This document shows positions 9,861 to 22,909 of a stretch of DNA of 64,000 bases, piece after piece. Position 1 is the first letter of the stretch. Each line of letters starts with the position of its first letter. The stretch lies in contig CM055096.1 of NCBI GenBank assembly GCA_029204225.1, positions 69,897,444 to 69,961,443 of the forward strand. Direction: 5' to 3'. The notes beneath the pieces were generated by a model that made no database searches, had not been told where the DNA came from, and saw only the letters and a program-made list of their open reading frames with translations. Origin of the DNA: Diphasiastrum complanatum (taxonomy: Eukaryota > Streptophyta > Lycopodiopsida > Lycopodiales > Lycopodiaceae). Made by a program: the position numbers and the translations under genes.

Positions 9861-11196
9861 AAATGATTTCAATGTTTTATCAATCCGTTTCATACGTCAT
9901 TTCGAAATGCGTTTGAAACAGGAGGTCCAAGTTTGAAACATGACACTTTTTTAGGGTTTTCTTTTTTTTGAAAATGTGTTTTTATGGGTTTAGACATGTC
10001 AAAGGCTAGTACTAAGTGGATACATCCAATTTCATTTTCTCTCTCCAACTTCGTGGCTTTAGTGCTTATTGTAATTTGTGATAAGTTGTAAATTAAGAAG
10101 AACTTGGGAGCTCTGAGAGTGAGAACTTGTTTTGAAACACAATAGTAGGTACATGATTAATGAAAGCAAGACACGTAGTACTTGAATCTTAGAATTGAAA
10201 TCAATCGCTTCATTGTTGAGTGCTCAGAGTCAGAACTTATAGTTTAAGAAGATTGAAGAACTTTTTAAAATTGTTTCAAAACTTTCAAGAGAGGATGAAG
10301 TTGCTGAAAATGGTGACCGAATATTAGAGACTTTAGAGAACGCAATTTCAAGAGGAGAAACTGTGTATGGTCGCTTTCCTTAGTCAATTATTGATATTGT
10401 CATGGATAGGTTGCGAGAAGCTATTCATGCCAACACAAAGCTTATGGCCCTTGAGAAATCATGCTCAAATGCATTTGGGCTGTATGCAAAGATGATGGAC
10501 ACAACCATCAACATCTTTAGAGTCGTGTAAGAGAGCAAGAAGTTTAGCTCGGGAGGGTTTGCATGCCCAGTGCCACATGGTAGTATGTACTCGATAACAT
10601 GTCAACAATCACACTTCTTGCTCAATGCCCATTGTCTAGTCCTTATCTTATAAACCCTAGCCCTAATTTGGGCCCTATCATCTATGGAACCCCATAAATA
10701 GGTGATCATACACTTGTAGATTTCTTGACCTAAAAAATCCTACAGGTGTTTGGGCATGCCAATTTTTGGCAAAAATTGCCAGTTCCATTCTTGGACTTTG
10801 TCGACTTTCCCCAACACTGATGCTAGGAATTCTCATAGATTTAAATGTACTTTCAGGGTGGATGTATATTTGTCATCAGATCCCTCGTCCTCTTCCCTGA
10901 TGGCATCTTCCTTAGCTTCTTGCAAAATCTACTCAAACTCGACTACCAACTTTCCCACACTTTCAAAAAGTGTTTATTCAAATGAAATTTAGACTAATTT
11001 ACTTTGAAAAGTCAAACTCTAAGTCTAATATAAAGTTGTTCTCAATTTGCCAAATAAACAAATGTAGCAAATATGACTAAACTAGTTGAATTTAATGTTT
11101 CGAAACTGGTCCGTTTCGAATAGGACGTTTCAAATGCGTTTCATTGTTTGGAACGCGTTTCGATAAAACATTGAACGATTTTGAAAAGCTCAAATG
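9861..11196. mobile_element. TIR element with TTTCGAAAC-type subterminal repeats
   Basis: The exact 14-mer TTCAATGTTTTATC at 9869-9882 recurs inverted at 11162-11175. On both sides it is followed inward by GTTTCAT/ATGAAACGC, ATGCGTTTGAAAC/GCATTTGAAAC and GGTCC/GGACC motifs. This gives imperfect terminal inverted regions of about 80 bp. CATTTGA is a plausible outer edge on both sides (9861 and 11196), but the flanks show no clear target duplication, so the boundaries are provisional. Similar AAACGCGTTT palindromes extend left to about 9765. The centre contains a coding-like stretch rather than a recognisable transposase. Confidence 0.45.
10255..10545 (+). pseudogene. Unidentified coding-like fragment inside TIR element
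   Basis: One frame gives LFKIVSKLSREDEVAENGDR, ILETLENAISRGETVYGRFP, a TAG, then SIIDIVMDRLREAIHANTK, LMALEKSCSNAFGLYAKMM and DTTINIF before another stop. The balanced, charged composition and the single internal stop over about 90 codons look like a decayed exon rather than chance. I do not recognise the family. Its position between inverted repeats suggests a captured host gene fragment; an unspliced exon of an ordinary gene is the alternative. Confidence 0.35.
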
Positions 11197-11199
11197 ACA

Positions 11200-12460
11200 T
11201 CCTCAAACATTTGAAATGTTGCCTACCCTTTTTTTCTTACAACAAAATCATCCAACCTACTGTAAGTAACAAAAGCAGCTAACTTTCGTGTATCAAACCT
11301 CTTATTTATCTCATAAGGGGCTATAATTAATGAACAATGTTACATTGGACAACCACCAATAAAACTGGACCATTGATGGATCACACACTAAAACGAAACA
11401 TGCCCCAAAATATTTTATAAGAAAGATTCAAGCAAGAAACATTTCCTGGAAAATGATTGCTTATGTTAGGAGAACCATTTTTTGTGATTGGAGGAGAGAG
11501 AAATTGGTAGTAGATGTGGAGATAATAATTGTGGTGATGAAGACCCTAAAATGCATGCATTGAATTATGCAAGTGATTGTGTAGGTGAACATCAAAGTGT
11601 TTAGAGAAGAGCCAGTAAGTGGCTCAAATTGCAGGTGTGTGTGGAAAATCTGCGATGTGCAAAGATGAGTGTGGGGAAGAGCCGATAATGGCTAGGAGTT
11701 GTAGAAGTTTTTTTTTTGTGTTGGCTTTTTTGTTGTGGGAAACCCTGTAGGTTTAGAAGGGTATTATGTGGAATTTAAGAAAGTACATTGGAAGCCAAGG
11801 GGTGAGACTTTTACTATTTCTAAAAGTATGTAGCAGTCAAGGTCATAGGTCATGTATGTATGATAAAATGGCCAATAAAGAATCTTAGTTTGTGTTGGAT
11901 GAGGTGGTTGAGATAGAGACTTGCCAAATTTTGCTTCAAGTGTATTGGGTTATCAAAATGGCAAGATGAGTTTCGAGTTTTGTGTTGGGAAAATTGAGAT
12001 TTGTATCAATCAACATGAATGCATATCTTTGGTTGAGTTGGTTGGAATGCCTGTTGAGTATGGTGGAATTGTGTAAAGACAAGTGTTTGTTATTTGGCAC
12101 ATGCCAATTACACAAGATTCTAATAATGTTGGGTGCTTGTGTTGTGGGGCAAAGAGTGTGCACATACTATATTGTGTAAAGACATGCGTTTGTTATTAGG
12201 CACGTGCCAGTTACACAAGATTCTAATAATGTTGTGATCCAATTATACTTGTGTGTAGTTTCTACTATAGTGTGTATGGTGTTTGGGTGGGGGCCAAAGT
12301 CTTTGTTTGCGATGGGACTTAGTATTGCAAGCAAGCTAGGTGCGTTGAGCTTAAGAGGTGTTTTGGGCATACATAGAGGTCATGGATTTCGTAAAGTTGA
12401 AATAATTCCCAAAATGTTCTCAAAAAACTCTTCTTGGTGACACTCTTAGGACCCATTTTG
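11200..12460. other. Unassigned; contains a 60-bp direct repeat
   Basis: No coding signal recognised. A 60-bp unit beginning GTGTAAAGACAWGYGTTTGT and ending CACAAGATTCTAATAATGTT occurs at 12071-12130 and again at 12173-12232 with few differences. This may be part of an LTR or other repeat belonging to the adjacent gypsy relic. Confidence 0.5.
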
Positions 12461-12465
12461 GTGTT

Positions 12466-12915
12466 CTAAAGAAATTTCTTGAGCAAGCTAGATGAACATT
12501 GGGCTAGCATGTTAGATTGGGTCAAACTCCTTAAAAGACTTTTCTTGTAAGGAAGGAAATTTGGGAATCTCAATCTAAGGTCTTGCTCCTTTTCCCAAGT
12601 GTCGTCATCGTTGAAACTACCTTTGCAATGAACCAAGTACTTAGTCACCTCCTGATTCAGGAGTCCACATTAACATGCGTCAACAATGGCCTGGAGCTTC
12701 GAAGGTACAAATGTTGACAGATCCTTTAAATGAACAGCTCATCCTCCTGAATCAAACCATCTTTCTCACCAAGTCATACCTTTAAATTTCTAGTGTGGAA
12801 GATTGGGTAGACTTTGATCCCTTGCGGAAGATCTAGTTGATAGGCATTCCGATTGAGTTTCTTTACAATACGAAAAGGCCCATAGAAACAAGGGGACAAC
12901 TTAGGACATCCTCCT
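12466..12915 (-). pseudogene. Ty3/gypsy integrase C-terminus and chromodomain relic
   Basis: On the minus strand, about 12910-12780 reads LSPCFYGPFRIVKKLNRNAY then QLDLPQGIKVYPIFHTRNLK, the integrase C-terminal fold (YGPF-x-I...AY-x-L-x-LP...P-x-FH). About 12650-12590 reads TKYLVHCKGSFNDDDTWEKE, a chromodomain core (YLVHCKG...TWE). Stops and frameshifts lie between them. Such chromodomain gypsy elements are common in plants. Reverse transcriptase is not visible beside it; gag remains at 14.46-15.24 kb on the same strand could be from the same element. Confidence 0.8.
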
Positions 12916-12959
12916 ATCCTTAATACCTTGGAATCGTTTTAAATCTTAAGGTAAACTGA

Positions 12960-14440
12960 ACTTCCTTTTGCAAAGACTTGAGATTGCTGCCATTGTTTGG
13001 CGTAAAATAGGGCTCTTGAGTCGTTTTTACGCATTACAAGCAAGAAGCAACATTTCTCGCATATCCTACTACCATGCCTTAACTTTGAGGCCTTTGAGGC
13101 CAATGGAGATAGGAGCACAAGGCAGAAATACTTGGGGATAGTTAGCAGGTGAGTCGACAACGACAAAGATTATCAAACGACTATTGAGGGTTCGACAAAT
13201 ATCTGTCGAAGGTTAACAAAACATGTTACCACTTGTTTTGAAGCTAACGACTTGGTCTAACCATTGTTAGCAAGTAACTACCATGTAACCAAACTGGATA
13301 AATGACAACGTAATATGGCTAAGTGCGAATTGCGATCTACAACTCAATGTGGCTAAGTGCTAATTGTGACCTGGCTAAACGGCTGTCCTGAATCGACACT
13401 TGGATAAGCCCATGCGGCATTCCTAAGTAGCATAAATAGCCGATCATTTTCTCAAGCTATAAGATTTTCAATAATTTAGAGATTCAGAGATGGAGTCAAG
13501 ATCTCATTTTTGATAGAGTATTGTTAGTAGCATTTCATTGCTTAGCGGAAGTGTGTCAGACTGAGACGATCAGTATTCAGAGTTAGTTTCGAGTAAGCGG
13601 TTGCATCCGCTATGGTATTGTGCCCGTAATTCATCTGATTTGTACATGCTACTTACTGAATACAATCCTATCATGTTAGAATGAAGGTATGCTTTTTTGG
13701 TCAACTGTTATCTCATTTCAATTTCTTATAGTTTTGTCGGGGAAGACCCTTTGGCACTTGTTTTGGGAAAATGTCACTAAACTCAAGTCTAAGATTCCTA
13801 AGGGTTTCGCCCTTTGGTGAATTCTCCTCCATTAGGAAGTCAGTCAATAGTGAAACTTGCATATTAAAATTCGGTAAATTGCATTCTTTATGTTAAACAA
13901 AATTAACCAATATAAATAAGAATCACAATCCACATCATTTATGCATTCAACCGTTTCCATAGCAGAAAGCAAGTATGAAGGAGAAATATTTACATTTCCA
14001 TTAAGTTCTATAAGTGAGCCATTATACAACAATGACTAACTGTGGGTTACATAGTTCTTCTTTAATGACTCGTTACACTCATATAACCACTATTTGCCTA
14101 GTATCACGTCTACTTTGTCTAAATTTATAATATGAGAGTCTATATTATCCTTATAGCCCTGAATTTGCAAAGGAAGATGTGGGACTATTCGGTCCCATCT
14201 TGACTTTTCCCTCCTATGGCCAACTTTATCACATAACGGTGGTTACTTTGCTTTGTTCCCACCTTTAACTTCTGCAATAATTTTGAGCTAATAAAATCAT
14301 GTGTACAACTGTCATAAAGAAAAAACTGTCATGGCTTGCCACTTGCAGACCCATTCATCTGAATTAGGTTGGGGGGGGGGGGGGTAAACACTAGTGTATT
14401 AAAGCAACAATGCTCACATATAGAATTATCAGCAAAGGAC
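12960..14440. other. Unassigned; LTR-like features possible
   Basis: No coding domain recognised. A TATA-like CATAAATAG at about 13430 with CAATCCTATCATGTTAGAAT downstream near 13662 resembles a promoter and 3' end of an LTR, but no paired LTR was found. A 12-G run lies at about 14371-14382. Confidence 0.3.
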
Positions 14441-14459
14441 AAATCAATACTAGAAAATG

Positions 14460-15240
14460 CTCGAGTTACCTGGCGACTTGAACGAAGCCCCTTTAGCGTT
14501 TTTCATTTCTTTGGACATCCCTTTGCTACATGACCTGGCTCCATGCAATCAAAGCACAAATTGTAGCTCCTTGCTTAGCGAAGGTCTCTTGGTCCATTGA
14601 AGATATCTTCTTTGAACCTCTAGTTCATGTAGATGGATCCTTCCCCTTTCTTCTCCTTTCTTTGAAAGGAAAGAAGATTTCTTGCCCTTTGCCTCAGGCT
14701 ATCCACTAGGCTCAGACTTAGCCACTATTTGAGTGTCATCGTATATCTTGGCATGGTGAATTGCATCTTTGAGGGTAAGAGACTTGTTCCTCCTAACCTC
14801 TAGCTGAAAATCCTGGTAAACCCAAGATAAAATGCAACTTAACCAAAAAACAACGAGAATATACTTCTTGGAATTTTGCAAATATTCATCAAGGGGCTGG
14901 TCCCCATGTGAATTGTTGCATACTATCGATAGAGTGCCATGTTGAAGCCCTTACAAAATTCCTCCCAACTCTTAGGGACTTCTGGCTTCCCACGAAGATC
15001 TTGCCACCACGTAAGAGCTTTGCCTCTCAACTATATGAGAACCATACTGATCTTGTTGTTGTGTGGTAAATCGTGCATAGACAAGTGCAAACTCCATTGA
15101 TGACGACTTCGGGGGCTCTATCCTTCTTATCACCTATGAAAAGGTGAGGCATAAACAAAGGATGGTCCATAGGTTGCCTTGTTTGTGCCATTTCCTTCAA
15201 CTCTTGTTGCCTCTTTTATGCTTTGCCTACATATCAATAA
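14460..15240 (-). pseudogene. Ty3/gypsy gag relic with zinc knuckle
   Basis: On the minus strand, a zinc knuckle LCFDCMEPGHVAKGCPKK (C-x2-C-x4-H-x4-C) lies at about 14562-14509. Upstream, near 14800-14735, is VRRNKSLTLKDAIHHAKIYD, typical of the region just before the knuckle in plant gypsy gag. Near 15200-15100 is MAQTRQPMDHPLFMPHLFIG then DKKDRAPEVVING. Many stops and shifts separate these parts, so this is a decayed gag. Orientation agrees with the integrase/chromodomain relic at 12.5-12.9 kb. Confidence 0.65.
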
Positions 15241-15544
15241 TTTGTTGCTATAGATTGCTGATAGCCATCATAAGGGAATCAACATCATGGGCAATAGTAG
15301 CACCATAGCTTCAGCTGCCGCTTTAGCTTATCTTGGCTGGTTGGGATCCAAGTGTTCTGCTATTTGTCAAGCAAGCCAGACATCATAGGGTATTCATTGA
15401 TAGAATTTTGCTTAAGTGCTTTGACTCCAAAGGATTGCTCTCACCAAAGCAAATGCTTACATTTGAAGGCAAAGTTGGATCCAACTCGACTAGATAGCAT
15501 AGAGACAAGCAAAGGATCACATAGGTGATACCCTCGGGCAAGTG

Positions 15545-17440
15545 ACACATCAAAGGTTCCAAAGTTGTTCCAAGGTTTTCTTTGCTTGACTAGATTTTAT
15601 AGGAAGTATGTAATAGACTACTTTAAGATAGGAGCACCTATGACAAATATGTTGCAAAAAAAACACAATGGGAAAATGCTTTGCCAAATGCTTTGTCACA
15701 GTTGGAGCTGTGTATAATGATAAAAAGAGTGTTCTTACAAAAATGAGTTCGAGCTAAATAATGGCTTCAAGCCAACTAGTGTTGTTGTTGTTGTGGTAGG
15801 TACGCCAAGTTTTTATTGTTGTAGAATTTCTAATCGGGATAATGCTTGAGTTGGCAAATGAGAACGTCAAACATGCAATGGATTGACCTAAGACATTTGC
15901 TGATTAGAATTGTACACCAAGGGAGCTTGGGGAAGGGGACATAATATTTTTCCAAATTTTGAAGCACCTGGCGTCCCCAAAGATAGAATAATCTCATAAC
16001 TGATCTTCGAGATATTGTGTACCCTGGAAAATCGCCTATAAAATAAATAAGGTTGCTTATTTTATAATGTTCCCTTAGGATGATAAAGTTCATCATGCTT
16101 TCATGTTACATGGTTAAGACGGTTTTACACAATCAAGATATGTTGTTGATTACTAAACTTGTTTGTTTTTAGGAGCATAGAGAGTTGATGCATGGACTTG
16201 CTAGTGTTTTGGGTAGACTTGTAAAAAGCTTAAGTAGCTATTGTATTTATGGCTTGGTAACAACTCACCAGCTTGTGGTGACAATATTGCAAATGGAAAT
16301 GAGGTCACTAGCTTGTAGTGGCTTTTTTGTAATCAACATATGGTTGTTGGTTCTCACAAAGAGTTTGCTGGATTGGTCTCCTAAAAAACAGGAGTTGACG
16401 AGTCAAAGCTTGACGTAAGCTCAACATCGTGAAGTAATCAAAGGACAATATGATTAGATAGCTAGACCTGACAAGTCTAACGAAGCTGAAAGTGCTCTTG
16501 AAAAGACACAATGTAATGTATATATTGGTAAGAAAAGCAAGATATGCATGATTTACTTTAAATAGTCTTTTGAAATTAAGTTGATACACATTATCTTTAG
16601 ATCTAATCAAGTAACAAGAGTTGAACTTCTATTAAGTAAGCCAAGGATTTAGTGCACAAGTTCTTTAAACGATGAAAAAGCTGCCTCTTATACATTTTTA
16701 GGCACGACTTAGAGTTATTGTTCTCACTATTGTGCATAGCCCCCAAGTATATCCTTCAAAGTATGCTTCGAACACCTAGGAGCCAGCTTTTAGAATTTAT
16801 AGAAGTGGAAAGTGATGATATTGGAATACTAGAACATTTACATTCTACAGTATGGTTTTTCATGTAATAATGTGTCAAATTTTAATTTGTATGTGTGAGA
16901 TTCTTATACCAAAGATAGTCTTTTGGTCTAGGTCCTAAGTTGAAACACAAACTATAGTTCTTGGAGTCAATTAAAAAACTTGTAAATGAAAGCTCTTATA
17001 GAAGTATGTGTAGAGAGTTGGAAGAAAAGATGAGATATCCCCTAAGGCTTTATTCTCAATCAAGAACCTATTACAATGGCACTTGAGGCATGTAACATGA
17101 AGTTCTATAACCCGAAGTGTAACTTTTATGAAATACAAGTTACTTGAGTTTTTGATGCATGGCTAAGGCTAGATCATAATCATTGACATGCTTTTGTTTT
17201 CGATAAGATTTGTGTTGACTAAACAATAGAGGTGGTTTTACTAGGATTTTTTTGTGATTGCATGTTGCTGGCATCTTTGGCTTTTATTAATGATTGGGTT
17301 GCAAATACTATGGCTGAAATTGTGATGTTGTAATAGATGTCTAATCTCATTCCAAGATGATTGTAGAGTCATTAAAGTGCCAAATGAAGAAATTAGTTTT
17401 TCTTATTCCTTATATGGAGCTGTTTACTTTGTGATTGGGC
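15545..17440. other. No recognisable feature; upstream of first identified AP-3 sigma exon
   Basis: I searched here for an exon encoding the conserved MIRAV...KFYEYL start of AP-3 sigma and did not find one. No other domain or repeat was recognised. Confidence 0.4.
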
Positions 17441-17442
17441 AG

Positions 17443-17485
17443 CCAGTGGAGAAACAACAAGAGATCATTCGTGCAATATATGCAG
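17443..17485 (+). CDS. AP-3 sigma exon ([14 protein letters not shown])
   Basis: Acceptor TTGGGCAG ends at 17442; the 43-nt exon codes for [14 protein letters not shown] plus one base; donor GTGGTC starts at 17486. The motif PVEKQQE is a hallmark of sigma subunits. Phase 1 is completed by the two leading bases of the exon at 24467. Confidence 0.85.
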
Positions 17486-20400
17486 GTGGTCCGCCCTACT
17501 CATAAGCCCAATTTCAATTATCTATGATTTTATTTGATCAATCAAGTAAAATTGTCTTGCTTTTATAATATTTTGAAAATTTACTTGGGCATTGGATTTT
17601 CATGTTATTTGACATTATGACGTGGTTTCGGTTCTAAGACCCATCATTTATGAGTTAGCATTTATTGTTGACATTTATAGAATTGTTGGACAACATGTTG
17701 TGGCATTCATGATGGAAATATAATTGCTAATGTGACCCTTATGGCATGGTTAGTTGGACCATTCTTGAACTGGAGTTAGTAGACTCATGCATGGTTAATA
17801 TAAATGCTAACTTGAGTTTGTTAGTCATGCAATTTAGCTTTCTTATTTCTTGATTTTGTAATTTTCAGCATCCAGGTAAACTAAAGAGGCTGAGATTGTG
17901 GATTTGATTTTGCTTATTCACCAACAATCCTATCCTTGATTGTTATTGGGTATTCCAAGCATCAAGAAATGGGTGTTTTTTGATTCTTGGGATGCTAGTA
18001 TGTTGTAGGTAGTTAGGTTCTTGATTTTTGTTCTTGTTGTGTAGTTTAAACTTGTTGTTTTTATGCTTCCCGATTTCTTAGAATAGTTTGATAGATAAAT
18101 TTGTAGATTGCTCTTTGATTCAGAATGTTAACCTGTGCTTGAGAAAAGATTGGTTGCACGGCTTGTAAATGCATGTAGCTGGAGTGATGAAACTGTTTCA
18201 TCCCACTGACAGGCTGGGAATTCAAACGTTAAACTGACAAATAATCTGCCTAGAAATAGCTCTAAATAAGTGGACCCAACTGAAAGGATCTGAGTTCTGG
18301 AAACGGACAAGAACACCTGGGGTTCAGAGTGGAAACCACCCTAGAAGTAAGGAAGTAAGAAGGAGAAAGAGTAGTAAAAAACCATGTTCACAGATTCTGA
18401 CTGAAATCTGTGAACATTTGGCATCTTTCCCACCGCTACACAGACATTTATGATCATAACACCTTTCCGATCTGTGCTGCCAAAGCATCTTTCTGAAGTA
18501 TTACATAAGCATCTTAATACCCTAAGGTACATAGGACTCAAAAGGTACATGTCAAGTGTGCACATAGGAGCTTAAAGCTCAATCATCTATAAAACAACAA
18601 CTGAAGCCTAAAGATGGCTGGCCCAGTCAGGGTCCGGCAGCCTAGAATTGAATAGCATGATGCCTATCAGCCTGGAAGAAGTGGTGAATGGTATGCTGTG
18701 AAGGTGTCACTGGGTGTGCCATGGACCGCTCTCGTCGGGTAGGCTGTCGGTGTCATCGTTGCTGCCATGTCCATCTGGGCTGGGGCCTAATGGCTGACTG
18801 TCTCTCTGGCCGTCAACATGGTTGCTGCTGCCGATGCATAGAAGAATATGGAATCTCGGCCTCTCTATCTGAATCGTCGGATCTCTGTCTCCGACAGGAT
18901 ATGCACTCACTGATGCTCAACTGTACCAAGGAGTGCGTATCAGTATCTAGTCTCCTCCTCCTCAAGTCTGACATCTCCCGGATCATCAGTGCTACACATC
19001 TGGGGTCCTCATAGGATAGCAAGGTAGAAAGTGTCACTGGGTGCTCTCTGAATAAGCAGTAGTACCTCCCCCGAATCTCATAGTAGGCTGGACATCTGAA
19101 GAGGAAATGTGATTCGTCCTCAATCTCATGCATAGAACACATGTTACAAAACCGGTCCTCTCGGAGGAGACAACAAGCCTGAGAATACCATGAGAAAAGG
19201 TGTCCCTCTGAGTGTAGGCGCCGGGATGAGGATAGGGCCGCAACAGCATAGTGTGTACCCTCGTCCTGAAGATCATCCAGCCTCTGTATAAAAGTCACAA
19301 TATGGAATAAGGCCTCAATCTGAATGGGGGGGACCGCGAACTCCGCCAGTGTAATCTGGTGTGGTACTAAGGGCTTAGCCCGTATCATATCGGAGAGCAA
19401 ACGAATCTGGAGCCGGGAGATATATGTCCAATCAGTAGCTGTCAGGCCAGTACTCCATATCTTGGAAGCATATATAGTTGAGGGCACAACCATAGTGTCA
19501 AAGAGTCGGCACTTACTAGTCGCATCTCTGATGTGTGAAGTGAAGCAAAGTCTCTCCAAATCTACCAGCGAGGCATAGCCCTTCCGTACCCGAGAAATAG
19601 CTGCATGTCTCATGCTGAACATGGGCCCCGAGAATAGTACCCCTAGATATGTATATGAATCAACAACCTCCAGTGGATGACCATCCCATAGAAGCTCCTG
19701 CCGCGTCATGAAAGACCTAGAGGTGCTGAACACCATGACCTTAGTCTTGGCCACATTCACTGACAAACCCCACCGTGTGCAGAAAGAAAGAAGAGCATCT
19801 AAGTGCCGTTGCAAACCCTCTCTCGTCCGTGAAAGCAAAACCACATCATCAGCATACAGGAGGATAGCAATAATGAGGTCACCCAATGTACATCCCTCCC
19901 CTCCATCTCTCTGTATAACATGCTCCAGCTCGTCAATGTAAAGACCAAAATTGTAGGAGAGAGTGGACATCCTTGTTTGACCCCAATAGTACTAACCACC
20001 TCCGGTGAAATAACTCCTGATAGTCGGACCCTGCCAACCACACGCCTGTACAATGCTACTACTGCCTGTATAGTATCCTCTTGAAAGCCCCGATCGTGAA
20101 GTCTCTATATCAATAGATGCCTAGGTACAGAATCAAAGGCCTTGCGAAAATCCACAAAGCTACAATATACACGTTCCCTCTTGGCCTTAGCCTCCTCAAT
20201 AATGGACCTCAAAGTAAAGATATGATCCGATGTAGTATATCCCGGTCTGAAACCCGCCTGTCCAATGGCATAAAGTGATCTGGCATCCATCTCTGTACTA
20301 ATCTCTGACTTAGGATAGAACCATAGACTTTGGCGAAGAGGTGGCTGATCATAATGGTGCGGTAGTTGTCAACTTTCATGGGGTCCCCGCCTTTATGGAG

Positions 20401-21124
20401 ATGGAAAATCAGAGGTGACAGCTTGGTTGAAAAGAATGGAGAGGAAGGGTGAGAGGATGTCAGGAGCATACTTTAGAAGTTCAGCTTCTAGCTCATCAAT
20501 GTCTTTGGCTTTATGGGAATGGAGTCGTGTGATGGCCTTCTCTATAAGGTCGTTAGTAAATATGGCAGAAGTATCCGTGACACAAGAGGTGGGAAGAGGA
20601 GGGGTGTCTGGGATGGTGTACAGTGATGTGGCATATGTGACCCAAGTGCTGAGGTTTGTAATCCGTGGTGGAGTTGATCGTGGAAGGAACTTCTTCCAGA
20701 ACGAACCTGATGAGGAACTGAAAAGGAGATCCATCATTTTCTTACCTTGGCCAATCTCGTATGCAATTTTCTTTTTTCTGGTGGTTCTACGATAAACACG
20801 AGATATGGTTTTGGTCATGTGGGGAAAATGGGAGTGAGCATATATGAGGTTCTAATGGAGGTGGATGCACTCCTGGTCATACCAAGGATTATGGGGTCTA
20901 TTACGTCTCTGGTGCTTGGGCCGTGGGGATGGAAAGGCAATGGAAGCTGCAGTTTGGATGGTCTGGACAAGAAAGAGGGACTGCTCCTCTAAAGTATCCT
21001 CATGTGGAAAATAGGTAAGGAGATCAGAGAGGGCTTCTCTGTACAGTGTTATGTTATGTGGAGTGTAGCAGTAGGTGGTTTTCACTGTAGGGGTCGAAGA
21101 GAAAATATGTGTGATAGGGAGATG

Positions 21125-21203
<79 letters not shown>

Positions 21204-22909
21204 AAAGAAAGAAAGAAAGCTTTATTAATGTCTTTTCCATGCCAAAAGGCATATAAGACTGAAGAGGTAGTACAACAGAGTAAATGGAACTCGGACGGGA
21301 CAGTGCCGTCAATAGAAAACTAGACTAAAATTAAAACGTAAAACGTAAATCGCTATGTAAAGAAAACTCATCTCTCACACAGAAGAGGAAATAAATGGCC
21401 GTAGCTCAAAACATCTCTCACGTAGGAGAGGGAGAAGAATCTGAAATTTTAAGTTCTGCAATTTTAACCAAGACCGGGCGTCTGTCTTGAAAGAGAGTCC
21501 GGAAACCATTGGCCTTAGCATCTGCGATGATTTTCTTTCTCTCAGTCCATTGAATGGGTCTTCATCCATAAAAATAGTAGACCCCTTCAGGCAACCTCTT
21601 TTACGCCAAAACTTTTGACGAAGCAAAGCATCCTTGAATCGCAGAAACACTGTGGTGGGTTGGAGCTTACCCACCCAAGCAGCAGATATGACATCCTCTT
21701 TGAGACCAAAGGTGGAATGAATAAAAGCATTTGCCTCAGCCATGAGGTCCTTACCTGCAAAAGAAGCTCCCCTAACCCTGACATTGAGGGCCTTGAGATC
21801 TCGTTTTTGATGTTCTTGAATAGATTCAGAAATAACCTGCTTAGAACCCTTGAGCACGTCGGCCCAAGAACTCTTCGATTGCTCAAGTTGCTGCTCCAAG
21901 GAGTGAACCCGTTCTTGCAGCTGCTTTGAGTTGTCTTCTGAATCTGCATTGCCGCTTCCTTCTTCTTCCCCTTCATCTGATTCCAGTTCATTCTTGAGGT
22001 AAGTAACATCAACCTCAAGAATGCCAACTTTGCCCTGTAGGGCTAAGCCCGTGTTCTCCAGAGTGGAGATTTGGAATGCTTGTTTCTTGATGATCGCAAG
22101 CAAGGATGCATTGTCCTCATGAAGAGAATCAATGATACGGGGGAAACCAGACAAAAATCCAGCTGAAAGAGACGGAGACAATGGGGGGGATGAAGATGAA
22201 GGGGTGAAAGAGGGAGAGGAGGAAGAAAGAGTAGAGGGGGTAGTGGCAGTAGGAGAAGAGGTGGAGCTTGCGAGAGTGGAGGGTAGGGGCGAGGGAGAGG
22301 AAGCAGGAGAGGGCAAGGTAAAGGGATTTGGAGCTGTAGTAGGGATGGCTGAGAAGACAAAGGGAGAAGGGGGAGGGGTTTTCTTCCCCTTCGGATTCAC
22401 AGATTGCCAATCAGCCATAGTAGCACAGCTAGATACAGGATTAATGAGGGAAAACGGTTAGAGGAAAGGCAAAAGGACAGGCAAAAGGAAGGGCAGGGAC
22501 AGGGACAGGTAGCAAGGGGGCAGCAGGAGCGGGTCAGGAGGCAAAAGGGAGGGCATGGATAGGGACAGGCACAGGTAGCGAGGAGATGGACGGATATCGA
22601 GGGAGACAGGTAGCGATGGCAGGAGGGAGGGAGAGGGAGATGGGCAGGCAGCGGGACAGGTAGCGATGGCAGGAGGGGGCAGATAGCGATGGCAGATGGG
22701 AGGGACAGGTATGGCAGGTCAGGTAGCGATGGCAAGGTAGCTATGGCAGGGTAGCGATGGAGGGCCAGCGATGGCAGGGTAGCGATGGAGGGCCAGCGGT
22801 GGTAGAGCAGCGAGCAGCAGCAGCAAGGCATCAGCAGCAGGGCGCCATCACTGCAGGGAGCCATCGCAGGAGGGAGGAGGGAGGGAGGAGAAGGCGCGCT
22901 GCTGCCATC

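Noticed and set aside
17104-17146. MKFYNPKCNFYEIQ frame as the missing AP-3 sigma first exon
   Set aside because: Only 14 codons from ATG, lacks the MIRAV start, and the resemblance to KFYEYL is too weak; the real first exon was not found.
17356-17440. ATG frame MIVESLKCQMKKLVF just before exon 17443 as a start
   Set aside because: It ends in a stop before the exon, has no room for an intron of plausible size, and does not match sigma subunits beyond the first two residues.
21082-21312. Frames with long Ser-Leu or Glu-Arg runs at (TC)n tracts
   Set aside because: They are translations of the microsatellite itself; the same applies at 30463, 46831 and 53407.
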